Source of the DNA: Pseudoalteromonas rubra
Lineage (GTDB): Bacteria > Pseudomonadota > Gammaproteobacteria > Enterobacterales > Alteromonadaceae
Direction of reading: 5' to 3'
DNA: 64,000 bases
NCBI RefSeq assembly: GCF_000967655.1
Contig: NZ_JXYA01000010.1
Location: 109,845-173,844, forward strand
This document shows positions 44,171-55,500 of the stretch, one piece after another; the stretch's first letter is position 1; each line of letters begins with the position of its first letter. Both the position numbers and the translations under genes were made by a program. Below the pieces are notes generated by a model, which was not told the origin of the DNA, did no database searches, and saw nothing but the letters and a program-made list of their open reading frames with translations.

Positions 44171-45355
44171 ATGAATAACAAGCACTTAGTTGCCATTGCA
44201 CTGACCGCCGGATTGGGATTCAGCCAGGCCTATGCGGCAAGCTGCCAGGGCGTTAACACCTACCCGGACTGGACACAAACAGACTGGCAGGGCAATCCCA
44301 GCCATGCCAATACCAATGACAAAATGCAGCATCAGGGCAAGCTTTATCGCGCCAACTGGTGGACCCGCTCGGAGCCTGGCAGCAGCTCAGCCTGGCAATA
44401 CCTTGGCCGCTGCGACACTGGTAACCAGCCTACTCCGGTTGAACGCTATGGCAAACTCAGCGTCTGCGGCACCGGGCTGTGCAGTGAGCAGCAAGAAAAA
44501 ATCCAGCTGCGCGGCATGAGCAGCCATGGCCTGCAATGGTATGGACTAAACAAATGTTTAACCGATGCCTCGCTGGATGTGCTGGCCCAGGATTGGCAGG
44601 CCGATATTATTCGTCTTAGCATGTACGTGCAAGAAGGTGGCTTTGAGACCGATCCGGCGGGCTTTACCCAACAGATGAACACCCTGATCGACATGGCCAG
44701 TCAGCGTGGTTTATATGTGCTGGTAGACTGGCATCAGCTCAACCCGGGTGACCCGAACTATAACCTGGAGCTTGCCAGGCAGTTCTTTACCGACATAGTC
44801 ACTGCCAACAAAAACCGCAATAACGTGATTTATGACATTGCCAATGAGCCCAATAATGTCAGCTGGCCTGAAGTGCGCCACTACAGCGAGCAAATCATCC
44901 CGGTGATCCGCACCATTCAGCCCGACGCGTTAATTCTGATAGGCACCCATGGCTGGTCCACCTTCGGCGCATCGACCGGCGGCAGCGTCCAGGAAGTGCT
45001 AAACGACCCTGTCCCGTTCGACAACATCATGTATACCTTCCACTTTTATGCAGCATCACACACAGACTATCACCGCTCGGTACTCGATCAGGCCTCTGAT
45101 GTACTGCCCGTGTTTGTCAGTGAGTGGGGCACGCAAAATTACGATGGCGACGGTCCGAACGATCGCATCAGTTCACAAAAATACATTGACCTGATGAAAC
45201 GCAAAAAGATCAGCTGGACCAACTGGAACTATTCCGACGATTTTCGCAGCGGTGCAGTGTGGCAACGTGGCACCTGCAACACACAGAATTTTGTCGACAG
45301 TCAGCTTAAAGAAGCCGGAGTCTGGGTCAAAGGCTGGATCAGCGAAGGCAGATAG
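44171..45355 (+). CDS. Secreted GH5 glycanase (cellulase/endoglucanase) with N-terminal CBM5/12
   Basis: The 394-residue protein starts with a signal peptide (MNNKHLVAIALTAGLGFSQA). A CBM5/12 module follows (YPDWTQTDWQGNPSHANTND, WWTRSEPGS). The GH5 catalytic domain has LRGMSSHGLQWYG, VLVDWHQLNPGDPNY, the acid/base Glu in YDIANEPNNVSW, FHFYAASH and the nucleophile Glu in VFVSEWGTQNYDGDG. It hydrolyses beta-1,4-glucan-type polymers outside the cell; subfamily and exact substrate are not certain. The binding module is N-terminal here, unlike many Pseudoalteromonas cellulases with it at the C-terminus. Confidence 0.95.
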   Translation: MNNKHLVAIALTAGLGFSQAYAASCQGVNTYPDWTQTDWQGNPSHANTNDKMQHQGKLYRANWWTRSEPGSSSAWQYLGRCDTGNQPTPVERYGKLSVCGTGLCSEQQEKIQLRGMSSHGLQWYGLNKCLTDASLDVLAQDWQADIIRLSMYVQEGGFETDPAGFTQQMNTLIDMASQRGLYVLVDWHQLNPGDPNYNLELARQFFTDIVTANKNRNNVIYDIANEPNNVSWPEVRHYSEQIIPVIRTIQPDALILIGTHGWSTFGASTGGSVQEVLNDPVPFDNIMYTFHFYAASHTDYHRSVLDQASDVLPVFVSEWGTQNYDGDGPNDRISSQKYIDLMKRKKISWTNWNYSDDFRSGAVWQRGTCNTQNFVDSQLKEAGVWVKGWISEGR

Positions 45356-45364
45356 TCGCATAGT

Positions 45365-45394
45365 GCTGCCCGTGAGTTAACAGGCAGCGTTTTA
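45365..45394 (+). terminator. Hairpin terminator after the GH5 gene
   Basis: GCTGCC (45365-45370) pairs with GGCAGC (45383-45388), followed by GTTTT. It lies ten bases past the GH5 stop. Confidence 0.65.
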
Positions 45395-45796
45395 TCAAGA
45401 TCCAACTATCAATTCAAAGGGCGCGCAGGCCGTGCCCTGATGATATTTAAGCTGCCACCGGCCCTGCGCCAACACCCAAATGGAGCAGCGCTTTGCAAAC
45501 TCGCAGGCTTCTCCCTGTTGGCCAACCAACGCGCATTGATAGCGCAACAGGTATACATCCGGTGCCAGCTTGTCACAGCTGTAATTCTGCGCGTGCACAC
45601 GCAGGTGCGTAGTCAATTCCTCGCTCATCATGGTGACAATGGACTCAAAGGTATAACTGGTGCCCGACATACCAACTTCCGAAAAGTCGGCATGTAACAG
45701 GCGCTTAATGGCATCACGATTTTGCCGGGTCTCATACTGATGTAGCTCAGTTTCTTGTGCTATCAAAATATCCATTTTTATCACTATAAACCTCAT
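45395..45796 (-). CDS. NTF2-like/DUF4440 protein
   Basis: The 133-residue product has the cone-shaped NTF2 fold signature of the DUF4440 group: ETELHQYETRQNRDAIKRLL, HADFSEVGMSGTSYT, and the C-terminal SIWVLAQGRWQLKYHQGTAC. An internal ATG at 45775 (MDILIAQETELHQ) may be the real start. Members are small enzymes or ligand-binding proteins of mixed function, so no role is assigned. Confidence 0.8.
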   Translation of the reverse strand: MRFIVIKMDILIAQETELHQYETRQNRDAIKRLLHADFSEVGMSGTSYTFESIVTMMSEELTTHLRVHAQNYSCDKLAPDVYLLRYQCALVGQQGEACEFAKRCSIWVLAQGRWQLKYHQGTACAPFELIVGS

Positions 45797-45871
45797 TCAG
45801 TCATACACAAACGTCCGGCCGACATTGAAGCTGCGTGTTAAGGTTGAACAAACAAAAAATCGGACAACGTA

Positions 45872-48800
45872 TTAATCCGATGCCTCGCGCATCGGAATGG
45901 TGATCAAAAAAGCCGTGCCCATGTTGTCTTCTGATTCAACCGTAAGCTCTCCCCCTAAAGCGGATTTAGTCAGGTTGTATACGACATTGAGTCCCAGACC
46001 AGTGTTTCCGCTGCCGCGTTTAGTGGTGTAAAAGGGAATAAAGATCTGTTTTTTAATGTCTTCGTCGATACCCACGCCATTATCTTTAAACATAATGGTC
46101 GCTAGGCTTTTTTGTGCGCTCACCTGGATGTCAACACGCTTGTCCAGTGCTTCGGGTATGTCCGACTGATACTCAAAGGCATGGGCAACCACATTATTGA
46201 TTAAGCAGCCGATAATCTGGCTGATGACCCCAGGGTCAGTCATCAGTTTTGGGTCATCTCCAAAGACTTCAACAGCAATACTGTTTTGCGCCAGAGTGAA
46301 CTCAAATGCCTGCATCAGCTCTTGTAGATATGTCTTAAGCTGGATCTCTCTGGGTTCCGATACGCTTTGCTCTGCCGACAACTTTTTAAAGTCCTGGACC
46401 AGGCGCGAACAGCGCTCCAGTGAGCTTTGTGTCAGTGACTCTGTCTCAAGACTTAGCTGCGCAAAGTCACTGATGTCACACTTTCTGATCTTATTTTCTT
46501 CCAGTTTCTGCAAAATACTGTTCGCGCCCGCGCCCAGTCCGGTTATCGCGGTTAAAGCAATCCCCAGCGGCGTGTTAATCTCGTGCGCCACACCAGTAAC
46601 CACATGAGTTAATGAGGCGAGCTTTTCTGACTCTATCAGCCGCTCCTGCGCATTGATCAAATCGGCATGTGCCTGTGCATTTTCGAGCGCTACAGCTGCA
46701 TAGCTTGCAATGGTCGCAAGCGTTTGCAGATCAACACTACGAAACGCTTTTGTACGATGACTTTGTACACTGAGACAGCCTATCACCTCATCTTGCAGCC
46801 AAAGTGGCATATAAATAATAGATTCGGTCGGGCTGCCAAACACCGGGGGCTTGAGAGACTGACCCAACAACGCTTGAAGCGCGTCCTGACTGGGCACACA
46901 TATCTCTTTTTTATGTGTCACACACCAACAGGCCGGACGCGACAAGTCGTCTAACGGATAGGAAAAGCTTGCCTGACGCACACCATCTTCAAAGCAGCCA
47001 GCAACTCGCAGCTCGTCCAGTTCATGATCAACCACGGCTATTAAAAAAACATCACAATGCAGCAAACTGGTCACTTTTTCATGCATCATGTTCATTACCT
47101 CGTCTAGGTCCAGAGATGTGGTGAGCTCTTTGCCTATCTCCGCCAATTGTTCCAGTCTGCGGGTTTTGTCTTTCACTAGTCTGTTCAGCAGGTGTGTCTG
47201 CTGTTGTAAACGACGCACTCTGAATCTGACGATACCCCAGATCCCTGACATCAACAGCAACACGCACCCAAGGTAGAATGCATGAGTCTGATACCAGGCG
47301 GGTAACTGTCTGACTTGAAGAAGTTTTTTTACCTCTCCCCAGTTCCCAAGTGCATTGGTACTTTTGACCAGTAATTGATACTCCCCGGGCGGTAAATTGG
47401 TGTAGGTCGCGCGACGCTCTTTGGTATCCTGCCACTGCTCATCAAACCCCCGCAGTTGATGCTGGTACTTCAATTCTTCGGTTTGTTTATAATCCAATGC
47501 GCTGAACTGTATCGTGAAGTTTTTAGAAGCAGGCGGCAGGTCTAACTGTGTTTCACTGATAATGCGTGCCTCTCCATCCACTTCAGCACTAGTAATGGCA
47601 ATGTTGGGGCGAAATATCCACGGAGTCCACCGCTGTGTATCAAACATGATCACCCCATCCGGGCAGCCTATCAGCAACAGGGTTTGGTAGACCAGATGCC
47701 CGCCTTCGCCATAGCACAGCGCATAAAATCCCAAGGCAGAATTGATATTGTCCCAGCGAGACAGCTCAGGATAATAAATGCTGCTGTCGTTCCAGATACG
47801 CTGCTGCTGGTCAACCCAGATATTGGCGCCCGCTCGCACATCTGCACGCTCAGACGGCAGCTGCTCGGCCTGAACAGGCCAGGTTTGGGTGTCCAAATAA
47901 TAAAAACCCTGTAATAACTCGTTGGTTACGATTAACTTACCATTTGGGTGAATGGCCACCCCAAAGGTCGCGGCTTTACCAATCCCACTCGCCGTCTGTG
48001 CTTCCTCATTAACCGCTAGCAAGGCCTGCTCTCCTTTACGCAGCAAGTACAAACCCGCGCGCGACGCAATCCACAAATTACCCTCCGAGTCTGTAAGTAA
48101 CACATTTGAAAATGTTTTGTATGAGGCGGCCTCATTGCTAATTGCCTCAATTTTTTCTAGTGAAAAATCGCCCAGATTGACGCGAAACAAATGGTCTGAG
48201 GTACTCAAAAAGGCCTCATCTGTCGAAAACGCAATGCGTCTGACGGCGCTGCCAGAAAATTGCCAGGGCATTTTAGTTGCATTGTGTGTCGTCGAGTCAA
48301 TCACAAACACCCCGACATTTGTGGCAGCCCACAGCTGTCCGCCAGGCCCAGTGCGAATTGTATAAACGGTGGCCGTATCAAGCTCAGTAGCGGTTTTAAG
48401 GGAGACAAAGTCATTATCCTGCCAGGAATACAGGGTGATACCTGTGCCCACTGTGCCAAATGCCAGATAATCATCATTCAATGCCGCAATGGCACGAATA
48501 TTATTGGTATTAAACGTTTTACTAAGAGATGAACCCGCAACCAACCTTCTGATCGCAGTATGTACAGGATCAAGCGTAAACACACCATCTCCCCAAGTCG
48601 ATATCCAGGTTACGCCAGCGGCATCACGAAACAATGACTTTGGATTAGTGGACGCCAGGGAATGAGCAAATCCCGCTTCTGCGTGAATAATGCTTTTGAC
48701 CTGCAATGATTGTGCGTCTATCACCAAAATGCCCACGCGCAGTGCAACAGCCCATATTTCCTGGTCAGACACCTGCAACCAATCTTCAACCTCCACTGGG

Positions 48801-49633
48801 GCCTCAGATACACTATCTGAAATTTGAGTTACTGTATCCTCTGCTGTATTCAGACGGTACATCCCCGCGGATGCCGTGCCAACCCAGAGCATTCCTTCAT
48901 CTGAAGTCAGTGATCTGACGGGCAGATCAGCAAGCGCTGCAATTTGCCGTACTTGATATGCCTTTGCCTTGCCTGCGGTGGTTAGTTCACACAAACCAAA
49001 ATCACCCCCAACCCACAGCGTTTGTGCATTTTGCCAGTGCAGCGTGTGTATGTATTGAGCACTAAACTCTGCTCCGCACTCACTTTGTAGGGTAACGGCG
49101 TGTACACTAAACCCCTGACTATCTTCAAAGATCAGGTCCAGTCCGGATGTACTAGACACCGCAACGATGCCCTGATTATTCCCCTCAATAGCAACCACAC
49201 CATTGCCAGTAAGACCGTTCGGCGGCGCACTCTCGGCATTAATACGAACAGCAGATTCAGTTAACGTATTGAAGACGCTGATCCCTTCTGAGGTGTGTGA
49301 TAACCACAATCGCGACTGGCTGTCCATCCAGAAGTCATTGACCAGATTACTGGCAATACTCGTCTGATCATCAACATCCAGATTGAATGGTTTAAAGGTG
49401 TGTCCGTCGTACCGGTATATGCCCATGTCTGTGGCAAACCAGATCAAGCCGCGTTCATCCTGTGCTATCTGGTAGACCCCCCACAGAGGCCATTTTTTGG
49501 TGTCTAGCTTTTTGAAGTGGCGTTGCCCTTTTTCAAACAAAGCGGTGTACTCGTGATCTGGCGAGGCACCTGCAAACCCGACGCCCCCTGTCAGAAATAA
49601 CATCACCACACCAATGAAAAAAAGCCTTTTCAT
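45872..49633 (-). CDS. Large periplasmic-propeller sensor histidine kinase (reg_prop/Y_Y_Y/GAF)
   Basis: The 1253-residue protein begins with a signal-like segment. Residues about 40-700 are two-component propeller repeats (WFATDMGIYRYDGHTFKPFN; LWVGTASAGMYRLNTAED; LWIASRAGLYLL). A Y_Y_Y domain (YTNLPPGEYQLLVKSTNALG) and one membrane span (FYLGCVLLLMSGIWGIVRF) come next, then a GAF domain (about 870-1010). The kinase core has an H box in THVVTGVAHEINTPLGIALT and the HATPase box GSGNTGLGLNVVYNL. There is no receiver or AraC domain, so a separate response regulator is needed and is not nearby. Such proteins often sense polysaccharide breakdown products; neighbouring glycanase and chitin-binding genes are consistent with that, but no link is proven. 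Confidence 0.92.
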   Translation of the reverse strand: MKRLFFIGVVMLFLTGGVGFAGASPDHEYTALFEKGQRHFKKLDTKKWPLWGVYQIAQDERGLIWFATDMGIYRYDGHTFKPFNLDVDDQTSIASNLVNDFWMDSQSRLWLSHTSEGISVFNTLTESAVRINAESAPPNGLTGNGVVAIEGNNQGIVAVSSTSGLDLIFEDSQGFSVHAVTLQSECGAEFSAQYIHTLHWQNAQTLWVGGDFGLCELTTAGKAKAYQVRQIAALADLPVRSLTSDEGMLWVGTASAGMYRLNTAEDTVTQISDSVSEAPVEVEDWLQVSDQEIWAVALRVGILVIDAQSLQVKSIIHAEAGFAHSLASTNPKSLFRDAAGVTWISTWGDGVFTLDPVHTAIRRLVAGSSLSKTFNTNNIRAIAALNDDYLAFGTVGTGITLYSWQDNDFVSLKTATELDTATVYTIRTGPGGQLWAATNVGVFVIDSTTHNATKMPWQFSGSAVRRIAFSTDEAFLSTSDHLFRVNLGDFSLEKIEAISNEAASYKTFSNVLLTDSEGNLWIASRAGLYLLRKGEQALLAVNEEAQTASGIGKAATFGVAIHPNGKLIVTNELLQGFYYLDTQTWPVQAEQLPSERADVRAGANIWVDQQQRIWNDSSIYYPELSRWDNINSALGFYALCYGEGGHLVYQTLLLIGCPDGVIMFDTQRWTPWIFRPNIAITSAEVDGEARIISETQLDLPPASKNFTIQFSALDYKQTEELKYQHQLRGFDEQWQDTKERRATYTNLPPGEYQLLVKSTNALGNWGEVKKLLQVRQLPAWYQTHAFYLGCVLLLMSGIWGIVRFRVRRLQQQTHLLNRLVKDKTRRLEQLAEIGKELTTSLDLDEVMNMMHEKVTSLLHCDVFLIAVVDHELDELRVAGCFEDGVRQASFSYPLDDLSRPACWCVTHKKEICVPSQDALQALLGQSLKPPVFGSPTESIIYMPLWLQDEVIGCLSVQSHRTKAFRSVDLQTLATIASYAAVALENAQAHADLINAQERLIESEKLASLTHVVTGVAHEINTPLGIALTAITGLGAGANSILQKLEENKIRKCDISDFAQLSLETESLTQSSLERCSRLVQDFKKLSAEQSVSEPREIQLKTYLQELMQAFEFTLAQNSIAVEVFGDDPKLMTDPGVISQIIGCLINNVVAHAFEYQSDIPEALDKRVDIQVSAQKSLATIMFKDNGVGIDEDIKKQIFIPFYTTKRGSGNTGLGLNVVYNLTKSALGGELTVESEDNMGTAFLITIPMREASD

Positions 49634-49746
49634 TAGCTGAACTCTTCAGTCGATAACCCACAAAGCGTAGTCTGCTATATGCCCTAGCGCAAAACATCGC
49701 CCGCCCGGCCTGGCTAAATCTGACGCCAATTTTGTGTGTATGAAAA

Positions 49747-49771
49747 AGCCCTGAGATCAGTATTCAGGGCT
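49747..49771 (-). terminator. Intrinsic terminator for the PQQ-propeller gene
   Basis: On the complement AGCCCTGA and TCAGGGCT pair around a nine-base loop and are followed by TTTTT. It lies 26 bases beyond the stop of the gene at 49797. Confidence 0.85.
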
Positions 49772-49796
49772 CTAGATCACTTGTTATTATCGTTCT

Positions 49797-50966
49797 TTAC
49801 TCTTCAAAAACATGAATATAACCATCCAGGTCTGGCACAATCACTTTGCCATACCCCACCGCCGGTGCACCATATACACCACCGTGTACAAAGCCATCGA
49901 TCATTTTTGGTTGATACTGCCACTGCTGCTGACCAGTCTGACCATCTACAGCAAAAAAGCCTCGCTGCGTTTCAAACCAGCCTGGTTCATCATGGCCCGT
50001 TGCGCCAATGTACACAGTGCCATTTTTAACAACTGGCTGACCCCAGCTCCAGCCGCCGGTTTCGAATTGCCAGGTAAGCTCACCGCTGCGGGCATGAAAT
50101 TTATTGAGTAAATTGGAATCTGAACTGCCGATGTAAAAATGCTCACCATCTGCGGCCGCTGTTGCCGACGACTCCACCCAGGAGCCGCCCGGATAAGCCT
50201 GCTTCCAGAGTAGCGCACCACTTTGCGGATCAAGACCATACAAGTGGGTGTCACGAGAGCCAATCACTAGCACATCGTCTACTATCAATGGGCTGGACGT
50301 CAGCGCGCCTTGTGTCTCGTATTGCCACACTAAGGCGCCGGTGTGTTTGTTGAGTGCATAGACAGAGCCGTCCCAGCTGCTGATAAAGACAAGCCCCTGA
50401 TGGTGCGCGGGAGTGGCGCGAATTTTCCCCTCGGTTTTAAAGCGCCACAGCACTTCACCGGAGGTTCTGGCAAGGGCATAAAGATGACCGTCGCCGCTGC
50501 CAATAAATACTTTATTACCCTGAACCAGAGCACTGGATTTAGTGTAATCAAACTCCCACGGCGCGTGATTGGCGGGCAGAATGCGTTGTACATCGGCATC
50601 GTTTAAACTGGTGCGCCATAGCAACTTGCCCTGCCAGCGGTTTAGCGCATACAGATAGCCATCATCGCTGCTAAAAAAGATCTGATGCTGTTTTATCGTC
50701 GGTCTGGAGCGCACCAGGCCGGCGGTTTTATACGACCAGGCCAGCTTGGGCTGTTCAACATTCAGTGCGTACAGGTGGCCATCGTCACTGCCAAAATACG
50801 CGGTGTGGTCGCGCAGCGTAATGCCTCCCCAGTTTTCTCCTTTAACCTGATAACTAAACAGATAATCGCCACTGGCAGCCATTGCCGTCTGGGCGACATC
50901 ATGGCTAAGCCCGGCAACCAGCAAACTGGCCAGTCCAAGTTGTTGCAGTGTATTTATTGCGTTCAT
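49797..50966 (-). CDS. Exported PQQ-like beta-propeller repeat protein
   Basis: The ATG at 50966 follows AAGGAGAACACC and starts a signal peptide (MNAINTLQQLGLASLLVAGL), so the 389-residue form is chosen. The mature protein is built of about eight PQQ-type blades: YFGSDDGHLYALNVEQPKLA, FFSSDDGYLYALNRWQGKLL, FIGSGDGHLYALARTSGEVL, FISSWDGSVYALNKHTGALV. It lacks the catalytic residues of PQQ dehydrogenases; BamB-like scaffolding is one option. It lies alone, so the role is open. Confidence 0.85.
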   Translation of the reverse strand: MNAINTLQQLGLASLLVAGLSHDVAQTAMAASGDYLFSYQVKGENWGGITLRDHTAYFGSDDGHLYALNVEQPKLAWSYKTAGLVRSRPTIKQHQIFFSSDDGYLYALNRWQGKLLWRTSLNDADVQRILPANHAPWEFDYTKSSALVQGNKVFIGSGDGHLYALARTSGEVLWRFKTEGKIRATPAHHQGLVFISSWDGSVYALNKHTGALVWQYETQGALTSSPLIVDDVLVIGSRDTHLYGLDPQSGALLWKQAYPGGSWVESSATAAADGEHFYIGSSDSNLLNKFHARSGELTWQFETGGWSWGQPVVKNGTVYIGATGHDEPGWFETQRGFFAVDGQTGQQQWQYQPKMIDGFVHGGVYGAPAVGYGKVIVPDLDGYIHVFEE

Positions 50967-51157
50967 GGTGTTCTCCTTATGTGATTTGCCATCACCCTGG
51001 CGCACAACACCTAAAAAAGTCCTGAAAGCACTCTGAAACCTTCTTAAAGATCCTTAAAGTACTCATTAAACTACTTATTTTTAATAATTGACGACATGCA
51101 AAAGAGATTTAAATAGAATTGAGCGCGCACAACTGATGCAATTTGTAAGGTTGAAAC

Positions 51158-51190
51158 CTCAGCAAACCTGCCAGGATGTGCCTGCTGAGG
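51158..51190 (-). terminator. Hairpin after the fibrinogen-like gene
   Basis: CCTCAGCA and TGCTGAGG are perfect complements around a 17-base loop, with an internal CCTGCCAGG pairing possibility. It lies 22 bases beyond the stop at 51212. The following T tract on the - strand is short (GGTTTC). Confidence 0.5.
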
Positions 51191-51211
51191 TAAATATCGA
51201 TGTTTAGTGGT

Positions 51212-52237
51212 TTATCTCATCCAGAGCAGCGCCCAGCGACTACCATCTGGACCACCGCGATGGAAGCAACGTGCCGAACCGAGCGCGCTCGAGGCATAGT
51301 TACCACGGGCTACCCAACAGTCTATCGTGCCATGAATATCAGTTTGCCAGCCCACAACCGTTTTCGTGGTTGCACTGGTTAGCTTGTCGAGCCCCATACA
51401 TCCTTCGACTACCTCATCGGAGACGTAGCTGCGTCTGCAAGCCGGCACATCACTATAAGTTGGCATGTAGCTCGCTCTGTCTTCATAGCCCCATGAATAG
51501 CGGATATTTTCAAGCTCCAAAGTTGTCATGCTTGTACCATAAGCGCTTTTACCTTCGGCACAGCCAGCACTGCTACAGGCAACTTGTTCTCTTACATCAA
51601 AAAATGGCCCCAGATCGCCCTGGAACAACCAGGTAGACTGTGGATCTACCGCTTCTGTGCCCGGCCCGGGAGCATATTCAGAAATATGTGCTTTGCCTCC
51701 CGGCGTGTTTTTGGCATAGGCACCTAGTAAGGTCCAACCACCCCCATCGTTCGTCATATCACAATAAACAGAAATCGTTTCGCCACCGCTGAGTATGTCA
51801 TAAACACCATCGCCATTGCTGACTCCGGCTTTAAGGATTTCATTACAGGACGCATACAAACCCGGTGTGCTCGATTTAAGCTGCCAATCGCCTTTTTCGC
51901 CTGTATTCGAGAACCATACTCCCGCGTATTGTTTGTCACTGACTAAAGCCCCGGTGAAGTAGCGGATCTCACTCGTTACTTTATCTGTAGCAGTCCAGTG
52001 GATCAGTTTTTCCTGGGTCGAAACATTGCCGGATACAACATACGAAGATTTTTCAGCTATGAAGTGACTCAGCTTACCCGCAAAAACATAGTCTTCAGTT
52101 TCGAGCTCAATGAGCTGGCCATCTAGCACACGGTCAAATTCAAGTTTCGAATTATCACCAATAATGCTACCCGCTTGAGCTGTGAACACCGATGCAAGTG
52201 CCGCAGTGGCAACTAGCTTGGTACTTAGTATTTCCAT
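51212..52237 (-). CDS. Secreted protein with fibrinogen-related domain
   Basis: The 341-residue protein has a signal peptide (MEILSTKLVATAALASVFTA) and an N-terminal half of beta-rich unknown sequence. A fibrinogen-like C-terminal half follows: CNEILKAGVSNGDGVYDILS, ISVYCDMTNDGGGWTLLGAY, and the end CFHRGGPDGSRWALLWMR. The fold commonly binds sugars or acetyl groups. In marine gammaproteobacteria such proteins are secreted lectin-like molecules. No operon partner. Confidence 0.8.
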   Translation of the reverse strand: MEILSTKLVATAALASVFTAQAGSIIGDNSKLEFDRVLDGQLIELETEDYVFAGKLSHFIAEKSSYVVSGNVSTQEKLIHWTATDKVTSEIRYFTGALVSDKQYAGVWFSNTGEKGDWQLKSSTPGLYASCNEILKAGVSNGDGVYDILSGGETISVYCDMTNDGGGWTLLGAYAKNTPGGKAHISEYAPGPGTEAVDPQSTWLFQGDLGPFFDVREQVACSSAGCAEGKSAYGTSMTTLELENIRYSWGYEDRASYMPTYSDVPACRRSYVSDEVVEGCMGLDKLTSATTKTVVGWQTDIHGTIDCWVARGNYASSALGSARCFHRGGPDGSRWALLWMR

Positions 52238-52558
52238 ATTTTATTCCTTTTTTATTTTATATTACAAAGCATTATGCTTGAAATAATCATACCCAGCTTA
52301 TTCGACTTAAACAATCAACTTGCTTCAGCATACTCAATCAACAGTGCCACCAAAGCTGCTTTATGTCGGTAAAATAAATTAATATGAATTTATTTATACC
52401 GCTTCACATTCTTTGCGCATTTTCTTTCTAGCTTTAAAACAAGCAAGGCGAACAGTCGCTTTGGCTACATTTTGGCACCGTTTCACGACACATCAGACCA
52501 GAAGACTAAGATCTGAAGGCAGTCACTAAACGGGCACCGCCACAGAAGGAATATTGAA

Positions 52559-55500
52559 ATGAATGACTTAACAACCAAACAACGCGCCCTGAGCGCGTTT
52601 AAATCTCGCGTTATTTCGCAGCTGGGCTGCGATGAGCTGGTTCACGAGCAACTACAAATTGCCACCGACAGCGTACTGAACCCCGACACGCTGAAATACC
52701 ACATTGGAGGCTTGTTTCACCTGCAAGGTGATTTCTGCCCACAAGACTTGATCAAGCAGATCACCTTAGTATTTAACCACCTGTGCGGTGAAAGCGAGCT
52801 GGACTTGGATATGACCCAGGCGCTTGCGGATAAGGCACAGGCCCGGACATTTGCCGAGCAGTTTAAGCAGCGCCCATTTGAATTAGAGCACGGTGCCCTG
52901 GTGCGCATTGCACTGCGGCCTGCCTTACAGGGTGGTTACTTTGTGGTACTCATTGCGCATCATATTTTGCTCGACGGACTCAGCCTGTACCGGCTGTTTT
53001 GTAAGGCACTGGCCATGTTACCTTTGTCGGTCAAAGAGATAACCACCGAGCTGGCACAAATGCGCTATCACAATACGCACAAACACACAGCCCGACACCT
53101 GGCATTTTGGCAAACATACCTGCAAGACTTACCCGACTTTATGTTTGACTATATCCCGCCCGCTCAAGCCGGCACGCAAACCCTCAGCGCCCACTTTTCG
53201 GTGCCCAGCACACAGATACAGGCACTGCACAGTTTATGTCAGCAGCACAATGTGGGTTTTCATGTTTACATTGCTCACCTGCTGGGTAAGTTTTACCAGC
53301 ATCATTTTAACCAATCCGTAGTGGTGGGATATGCGCTGAATAATCAGCGCCGCAATCAGCACAACTATGGTATGTCATCCAAAGTGCTGCCACAGATAGT
53401 GAAACCTGCCGGGCAAACCTTTATCGAGTCTATCAAGACGCTGCAGTGGGACTTCAATCAACTGTTCCGTAAAAGTCAGGTGCCCATTGGTGAGATAAAT
53501 CAATGCGCGGCGGTGTCGGCCAGCGCCCGCACCTTGGTATACGATGTGATGATCAACTACCTCAACCCTGGCGCTTTGATGGATATTGACGGCGTCGACC
53601 TTGGCAGTGAAATGCTGGTGCAATCGGATCACAGTCACCCGATTTCTGTGAACCTGGTGCACAATGAGCATAGCAACATGGAAGTCATGCTCAGTGCTAA
53701 CCCAACCTTTATTGCCCCAACGCATTTACAACAACTTGCCACATTGCTGGAAAACGCATTGCATCTGGGCGCGCAGCAGACCTTGCAGTTTAACGCAACT
53801 AAAAACGGCGCAGTTGAAGAGACACCCACCACACCACAGTGGCAGTTTAACGTTGCGACCATTGAGTCTGTCGTTGATGCACCCGTCAGCGCGCCAGAGC
53901 AGGAACAAAGCCACGGGGTATGCCTCGATTCACTGGCCTACCTGGTGTTCAGCTCCGGCACAACGGGCGTGCCCAAAGGCATTATGCTGGCACAACGCAC
54001 CCTGGCGAACCTGTGTTTGCACCATCGTCTGGACCCTAATTTATCTGCACCGACTCAGGTACTGAACACCACAGCGCTTGGGTTTGATGTGGCTATCCAG
54101 ACCTTACTCACCACACTATGTTGTGGGGGCACTTTGCACCTCACCACGTCAAATGTACGCAAAGAAGCGGCTAATATTCTCGACAATGTTGCCAGCAATC
54201 ACATTTCCAGGCTGATAGTTACCCCCAGCCTGCTGCATATTCTGGCGGCGCAGGCCAGCTTTAGTACCCACACATTTGACACACTGGAGCAGGTCATTGT
54301 ATCCGGCGAGCAAATGGTGATGAGCGAGCAGGTGCGTGCCTTTTTAAACCGCTCAGGTGCTACGTTAATCAATCAGTACGGGCCTGCCGAAACACACGTG
54401 GTCACCCAGCACAGCCTCCATGATTTGGCCGACCCATTTGCAATGTCAGGCTGGCGATACAACAAAATGCGGAGCTGAATAGTGACAGCCAGGGAGTCTT
54501 GTATATCGGCGGGCCCAGTGTGGCACTGGAGTATATCCAGGCGCCGCAACTCAGCGCCGAGCGTTTTGTTCACTTGCCAGTACCAGCCAACTCAGCCCTG
54601 TTTTTCAACAGCCGCGACCGGGTTATCACCTTACCCGGAGGCAGACTGTTGTTCAGCGGCCGCGAGGATGACTCGGTTAAAGTACGCGGCCGGTTTGTGA
54701 ATCTGAATACCGTTGAGAAACTGTTGATGGCCATCGACGATGTGGCAGAGGCCTGTGCAACAACCTATCGCAGCCATGGCGTGATGCGCTTGCTGGCGTT
54801 TGTCACCTTATCTGGTCAGCGCAACGATGCGGCCGCCCTGAGCATTCGACAAACACTGCTCGACAACGCACCAAACTGGCTGGTTCCGGATACCCTGGTA
54901 CCCCTTGAGTGCTTTCCCAGAACCGCCAACGGCAAAGTCGACACCAAAGCGCTGCTGGTCAAGTTTGAGCACATGCAGCAAACTTGCGCCCCAACGCAGG
55001 CAGAGCATGCCAACCCTGCAAGCGAAATAGAACAACAGGTGCTGGCGGTACTGGCGCAAAAATGCGGAGTTCATCCGCACACTCTGGATGAGGACTTGCG
55101 CACCTGTGGCATGGACTCACTGAGTATCATTATTTATATGACTCACTTGTCTGAAACCTTTGGCCTGCAACTGAATACCGACGACTTTATTGCCCACCCC
55201 AGCGTCGCGGCCATTTCTGCCCATATTAGAACGGCTCAGACCAGCGCGCCTGCGACCGTTATAGCGAGTCAGAAAGTCAAAAAACTGGGTAAAAAGCATG
55301 CGCCTGCCACATTCACGCAAAGTAATATTTTTCGTCAGTGGCAGCAGGGCAATTTGTACAATATGTTTCAGTGCTTTGCAGTACATGGCTCGGTGTGCCC
55401 CGAGCGAATGCGTCAGGCCTTTGCCCGGCTGGTGTCCAATACAGGCCTGTTTAACAGCCGCTTTGAAATGCGCGACGACACACTGTGGTGTTGCAGCAAT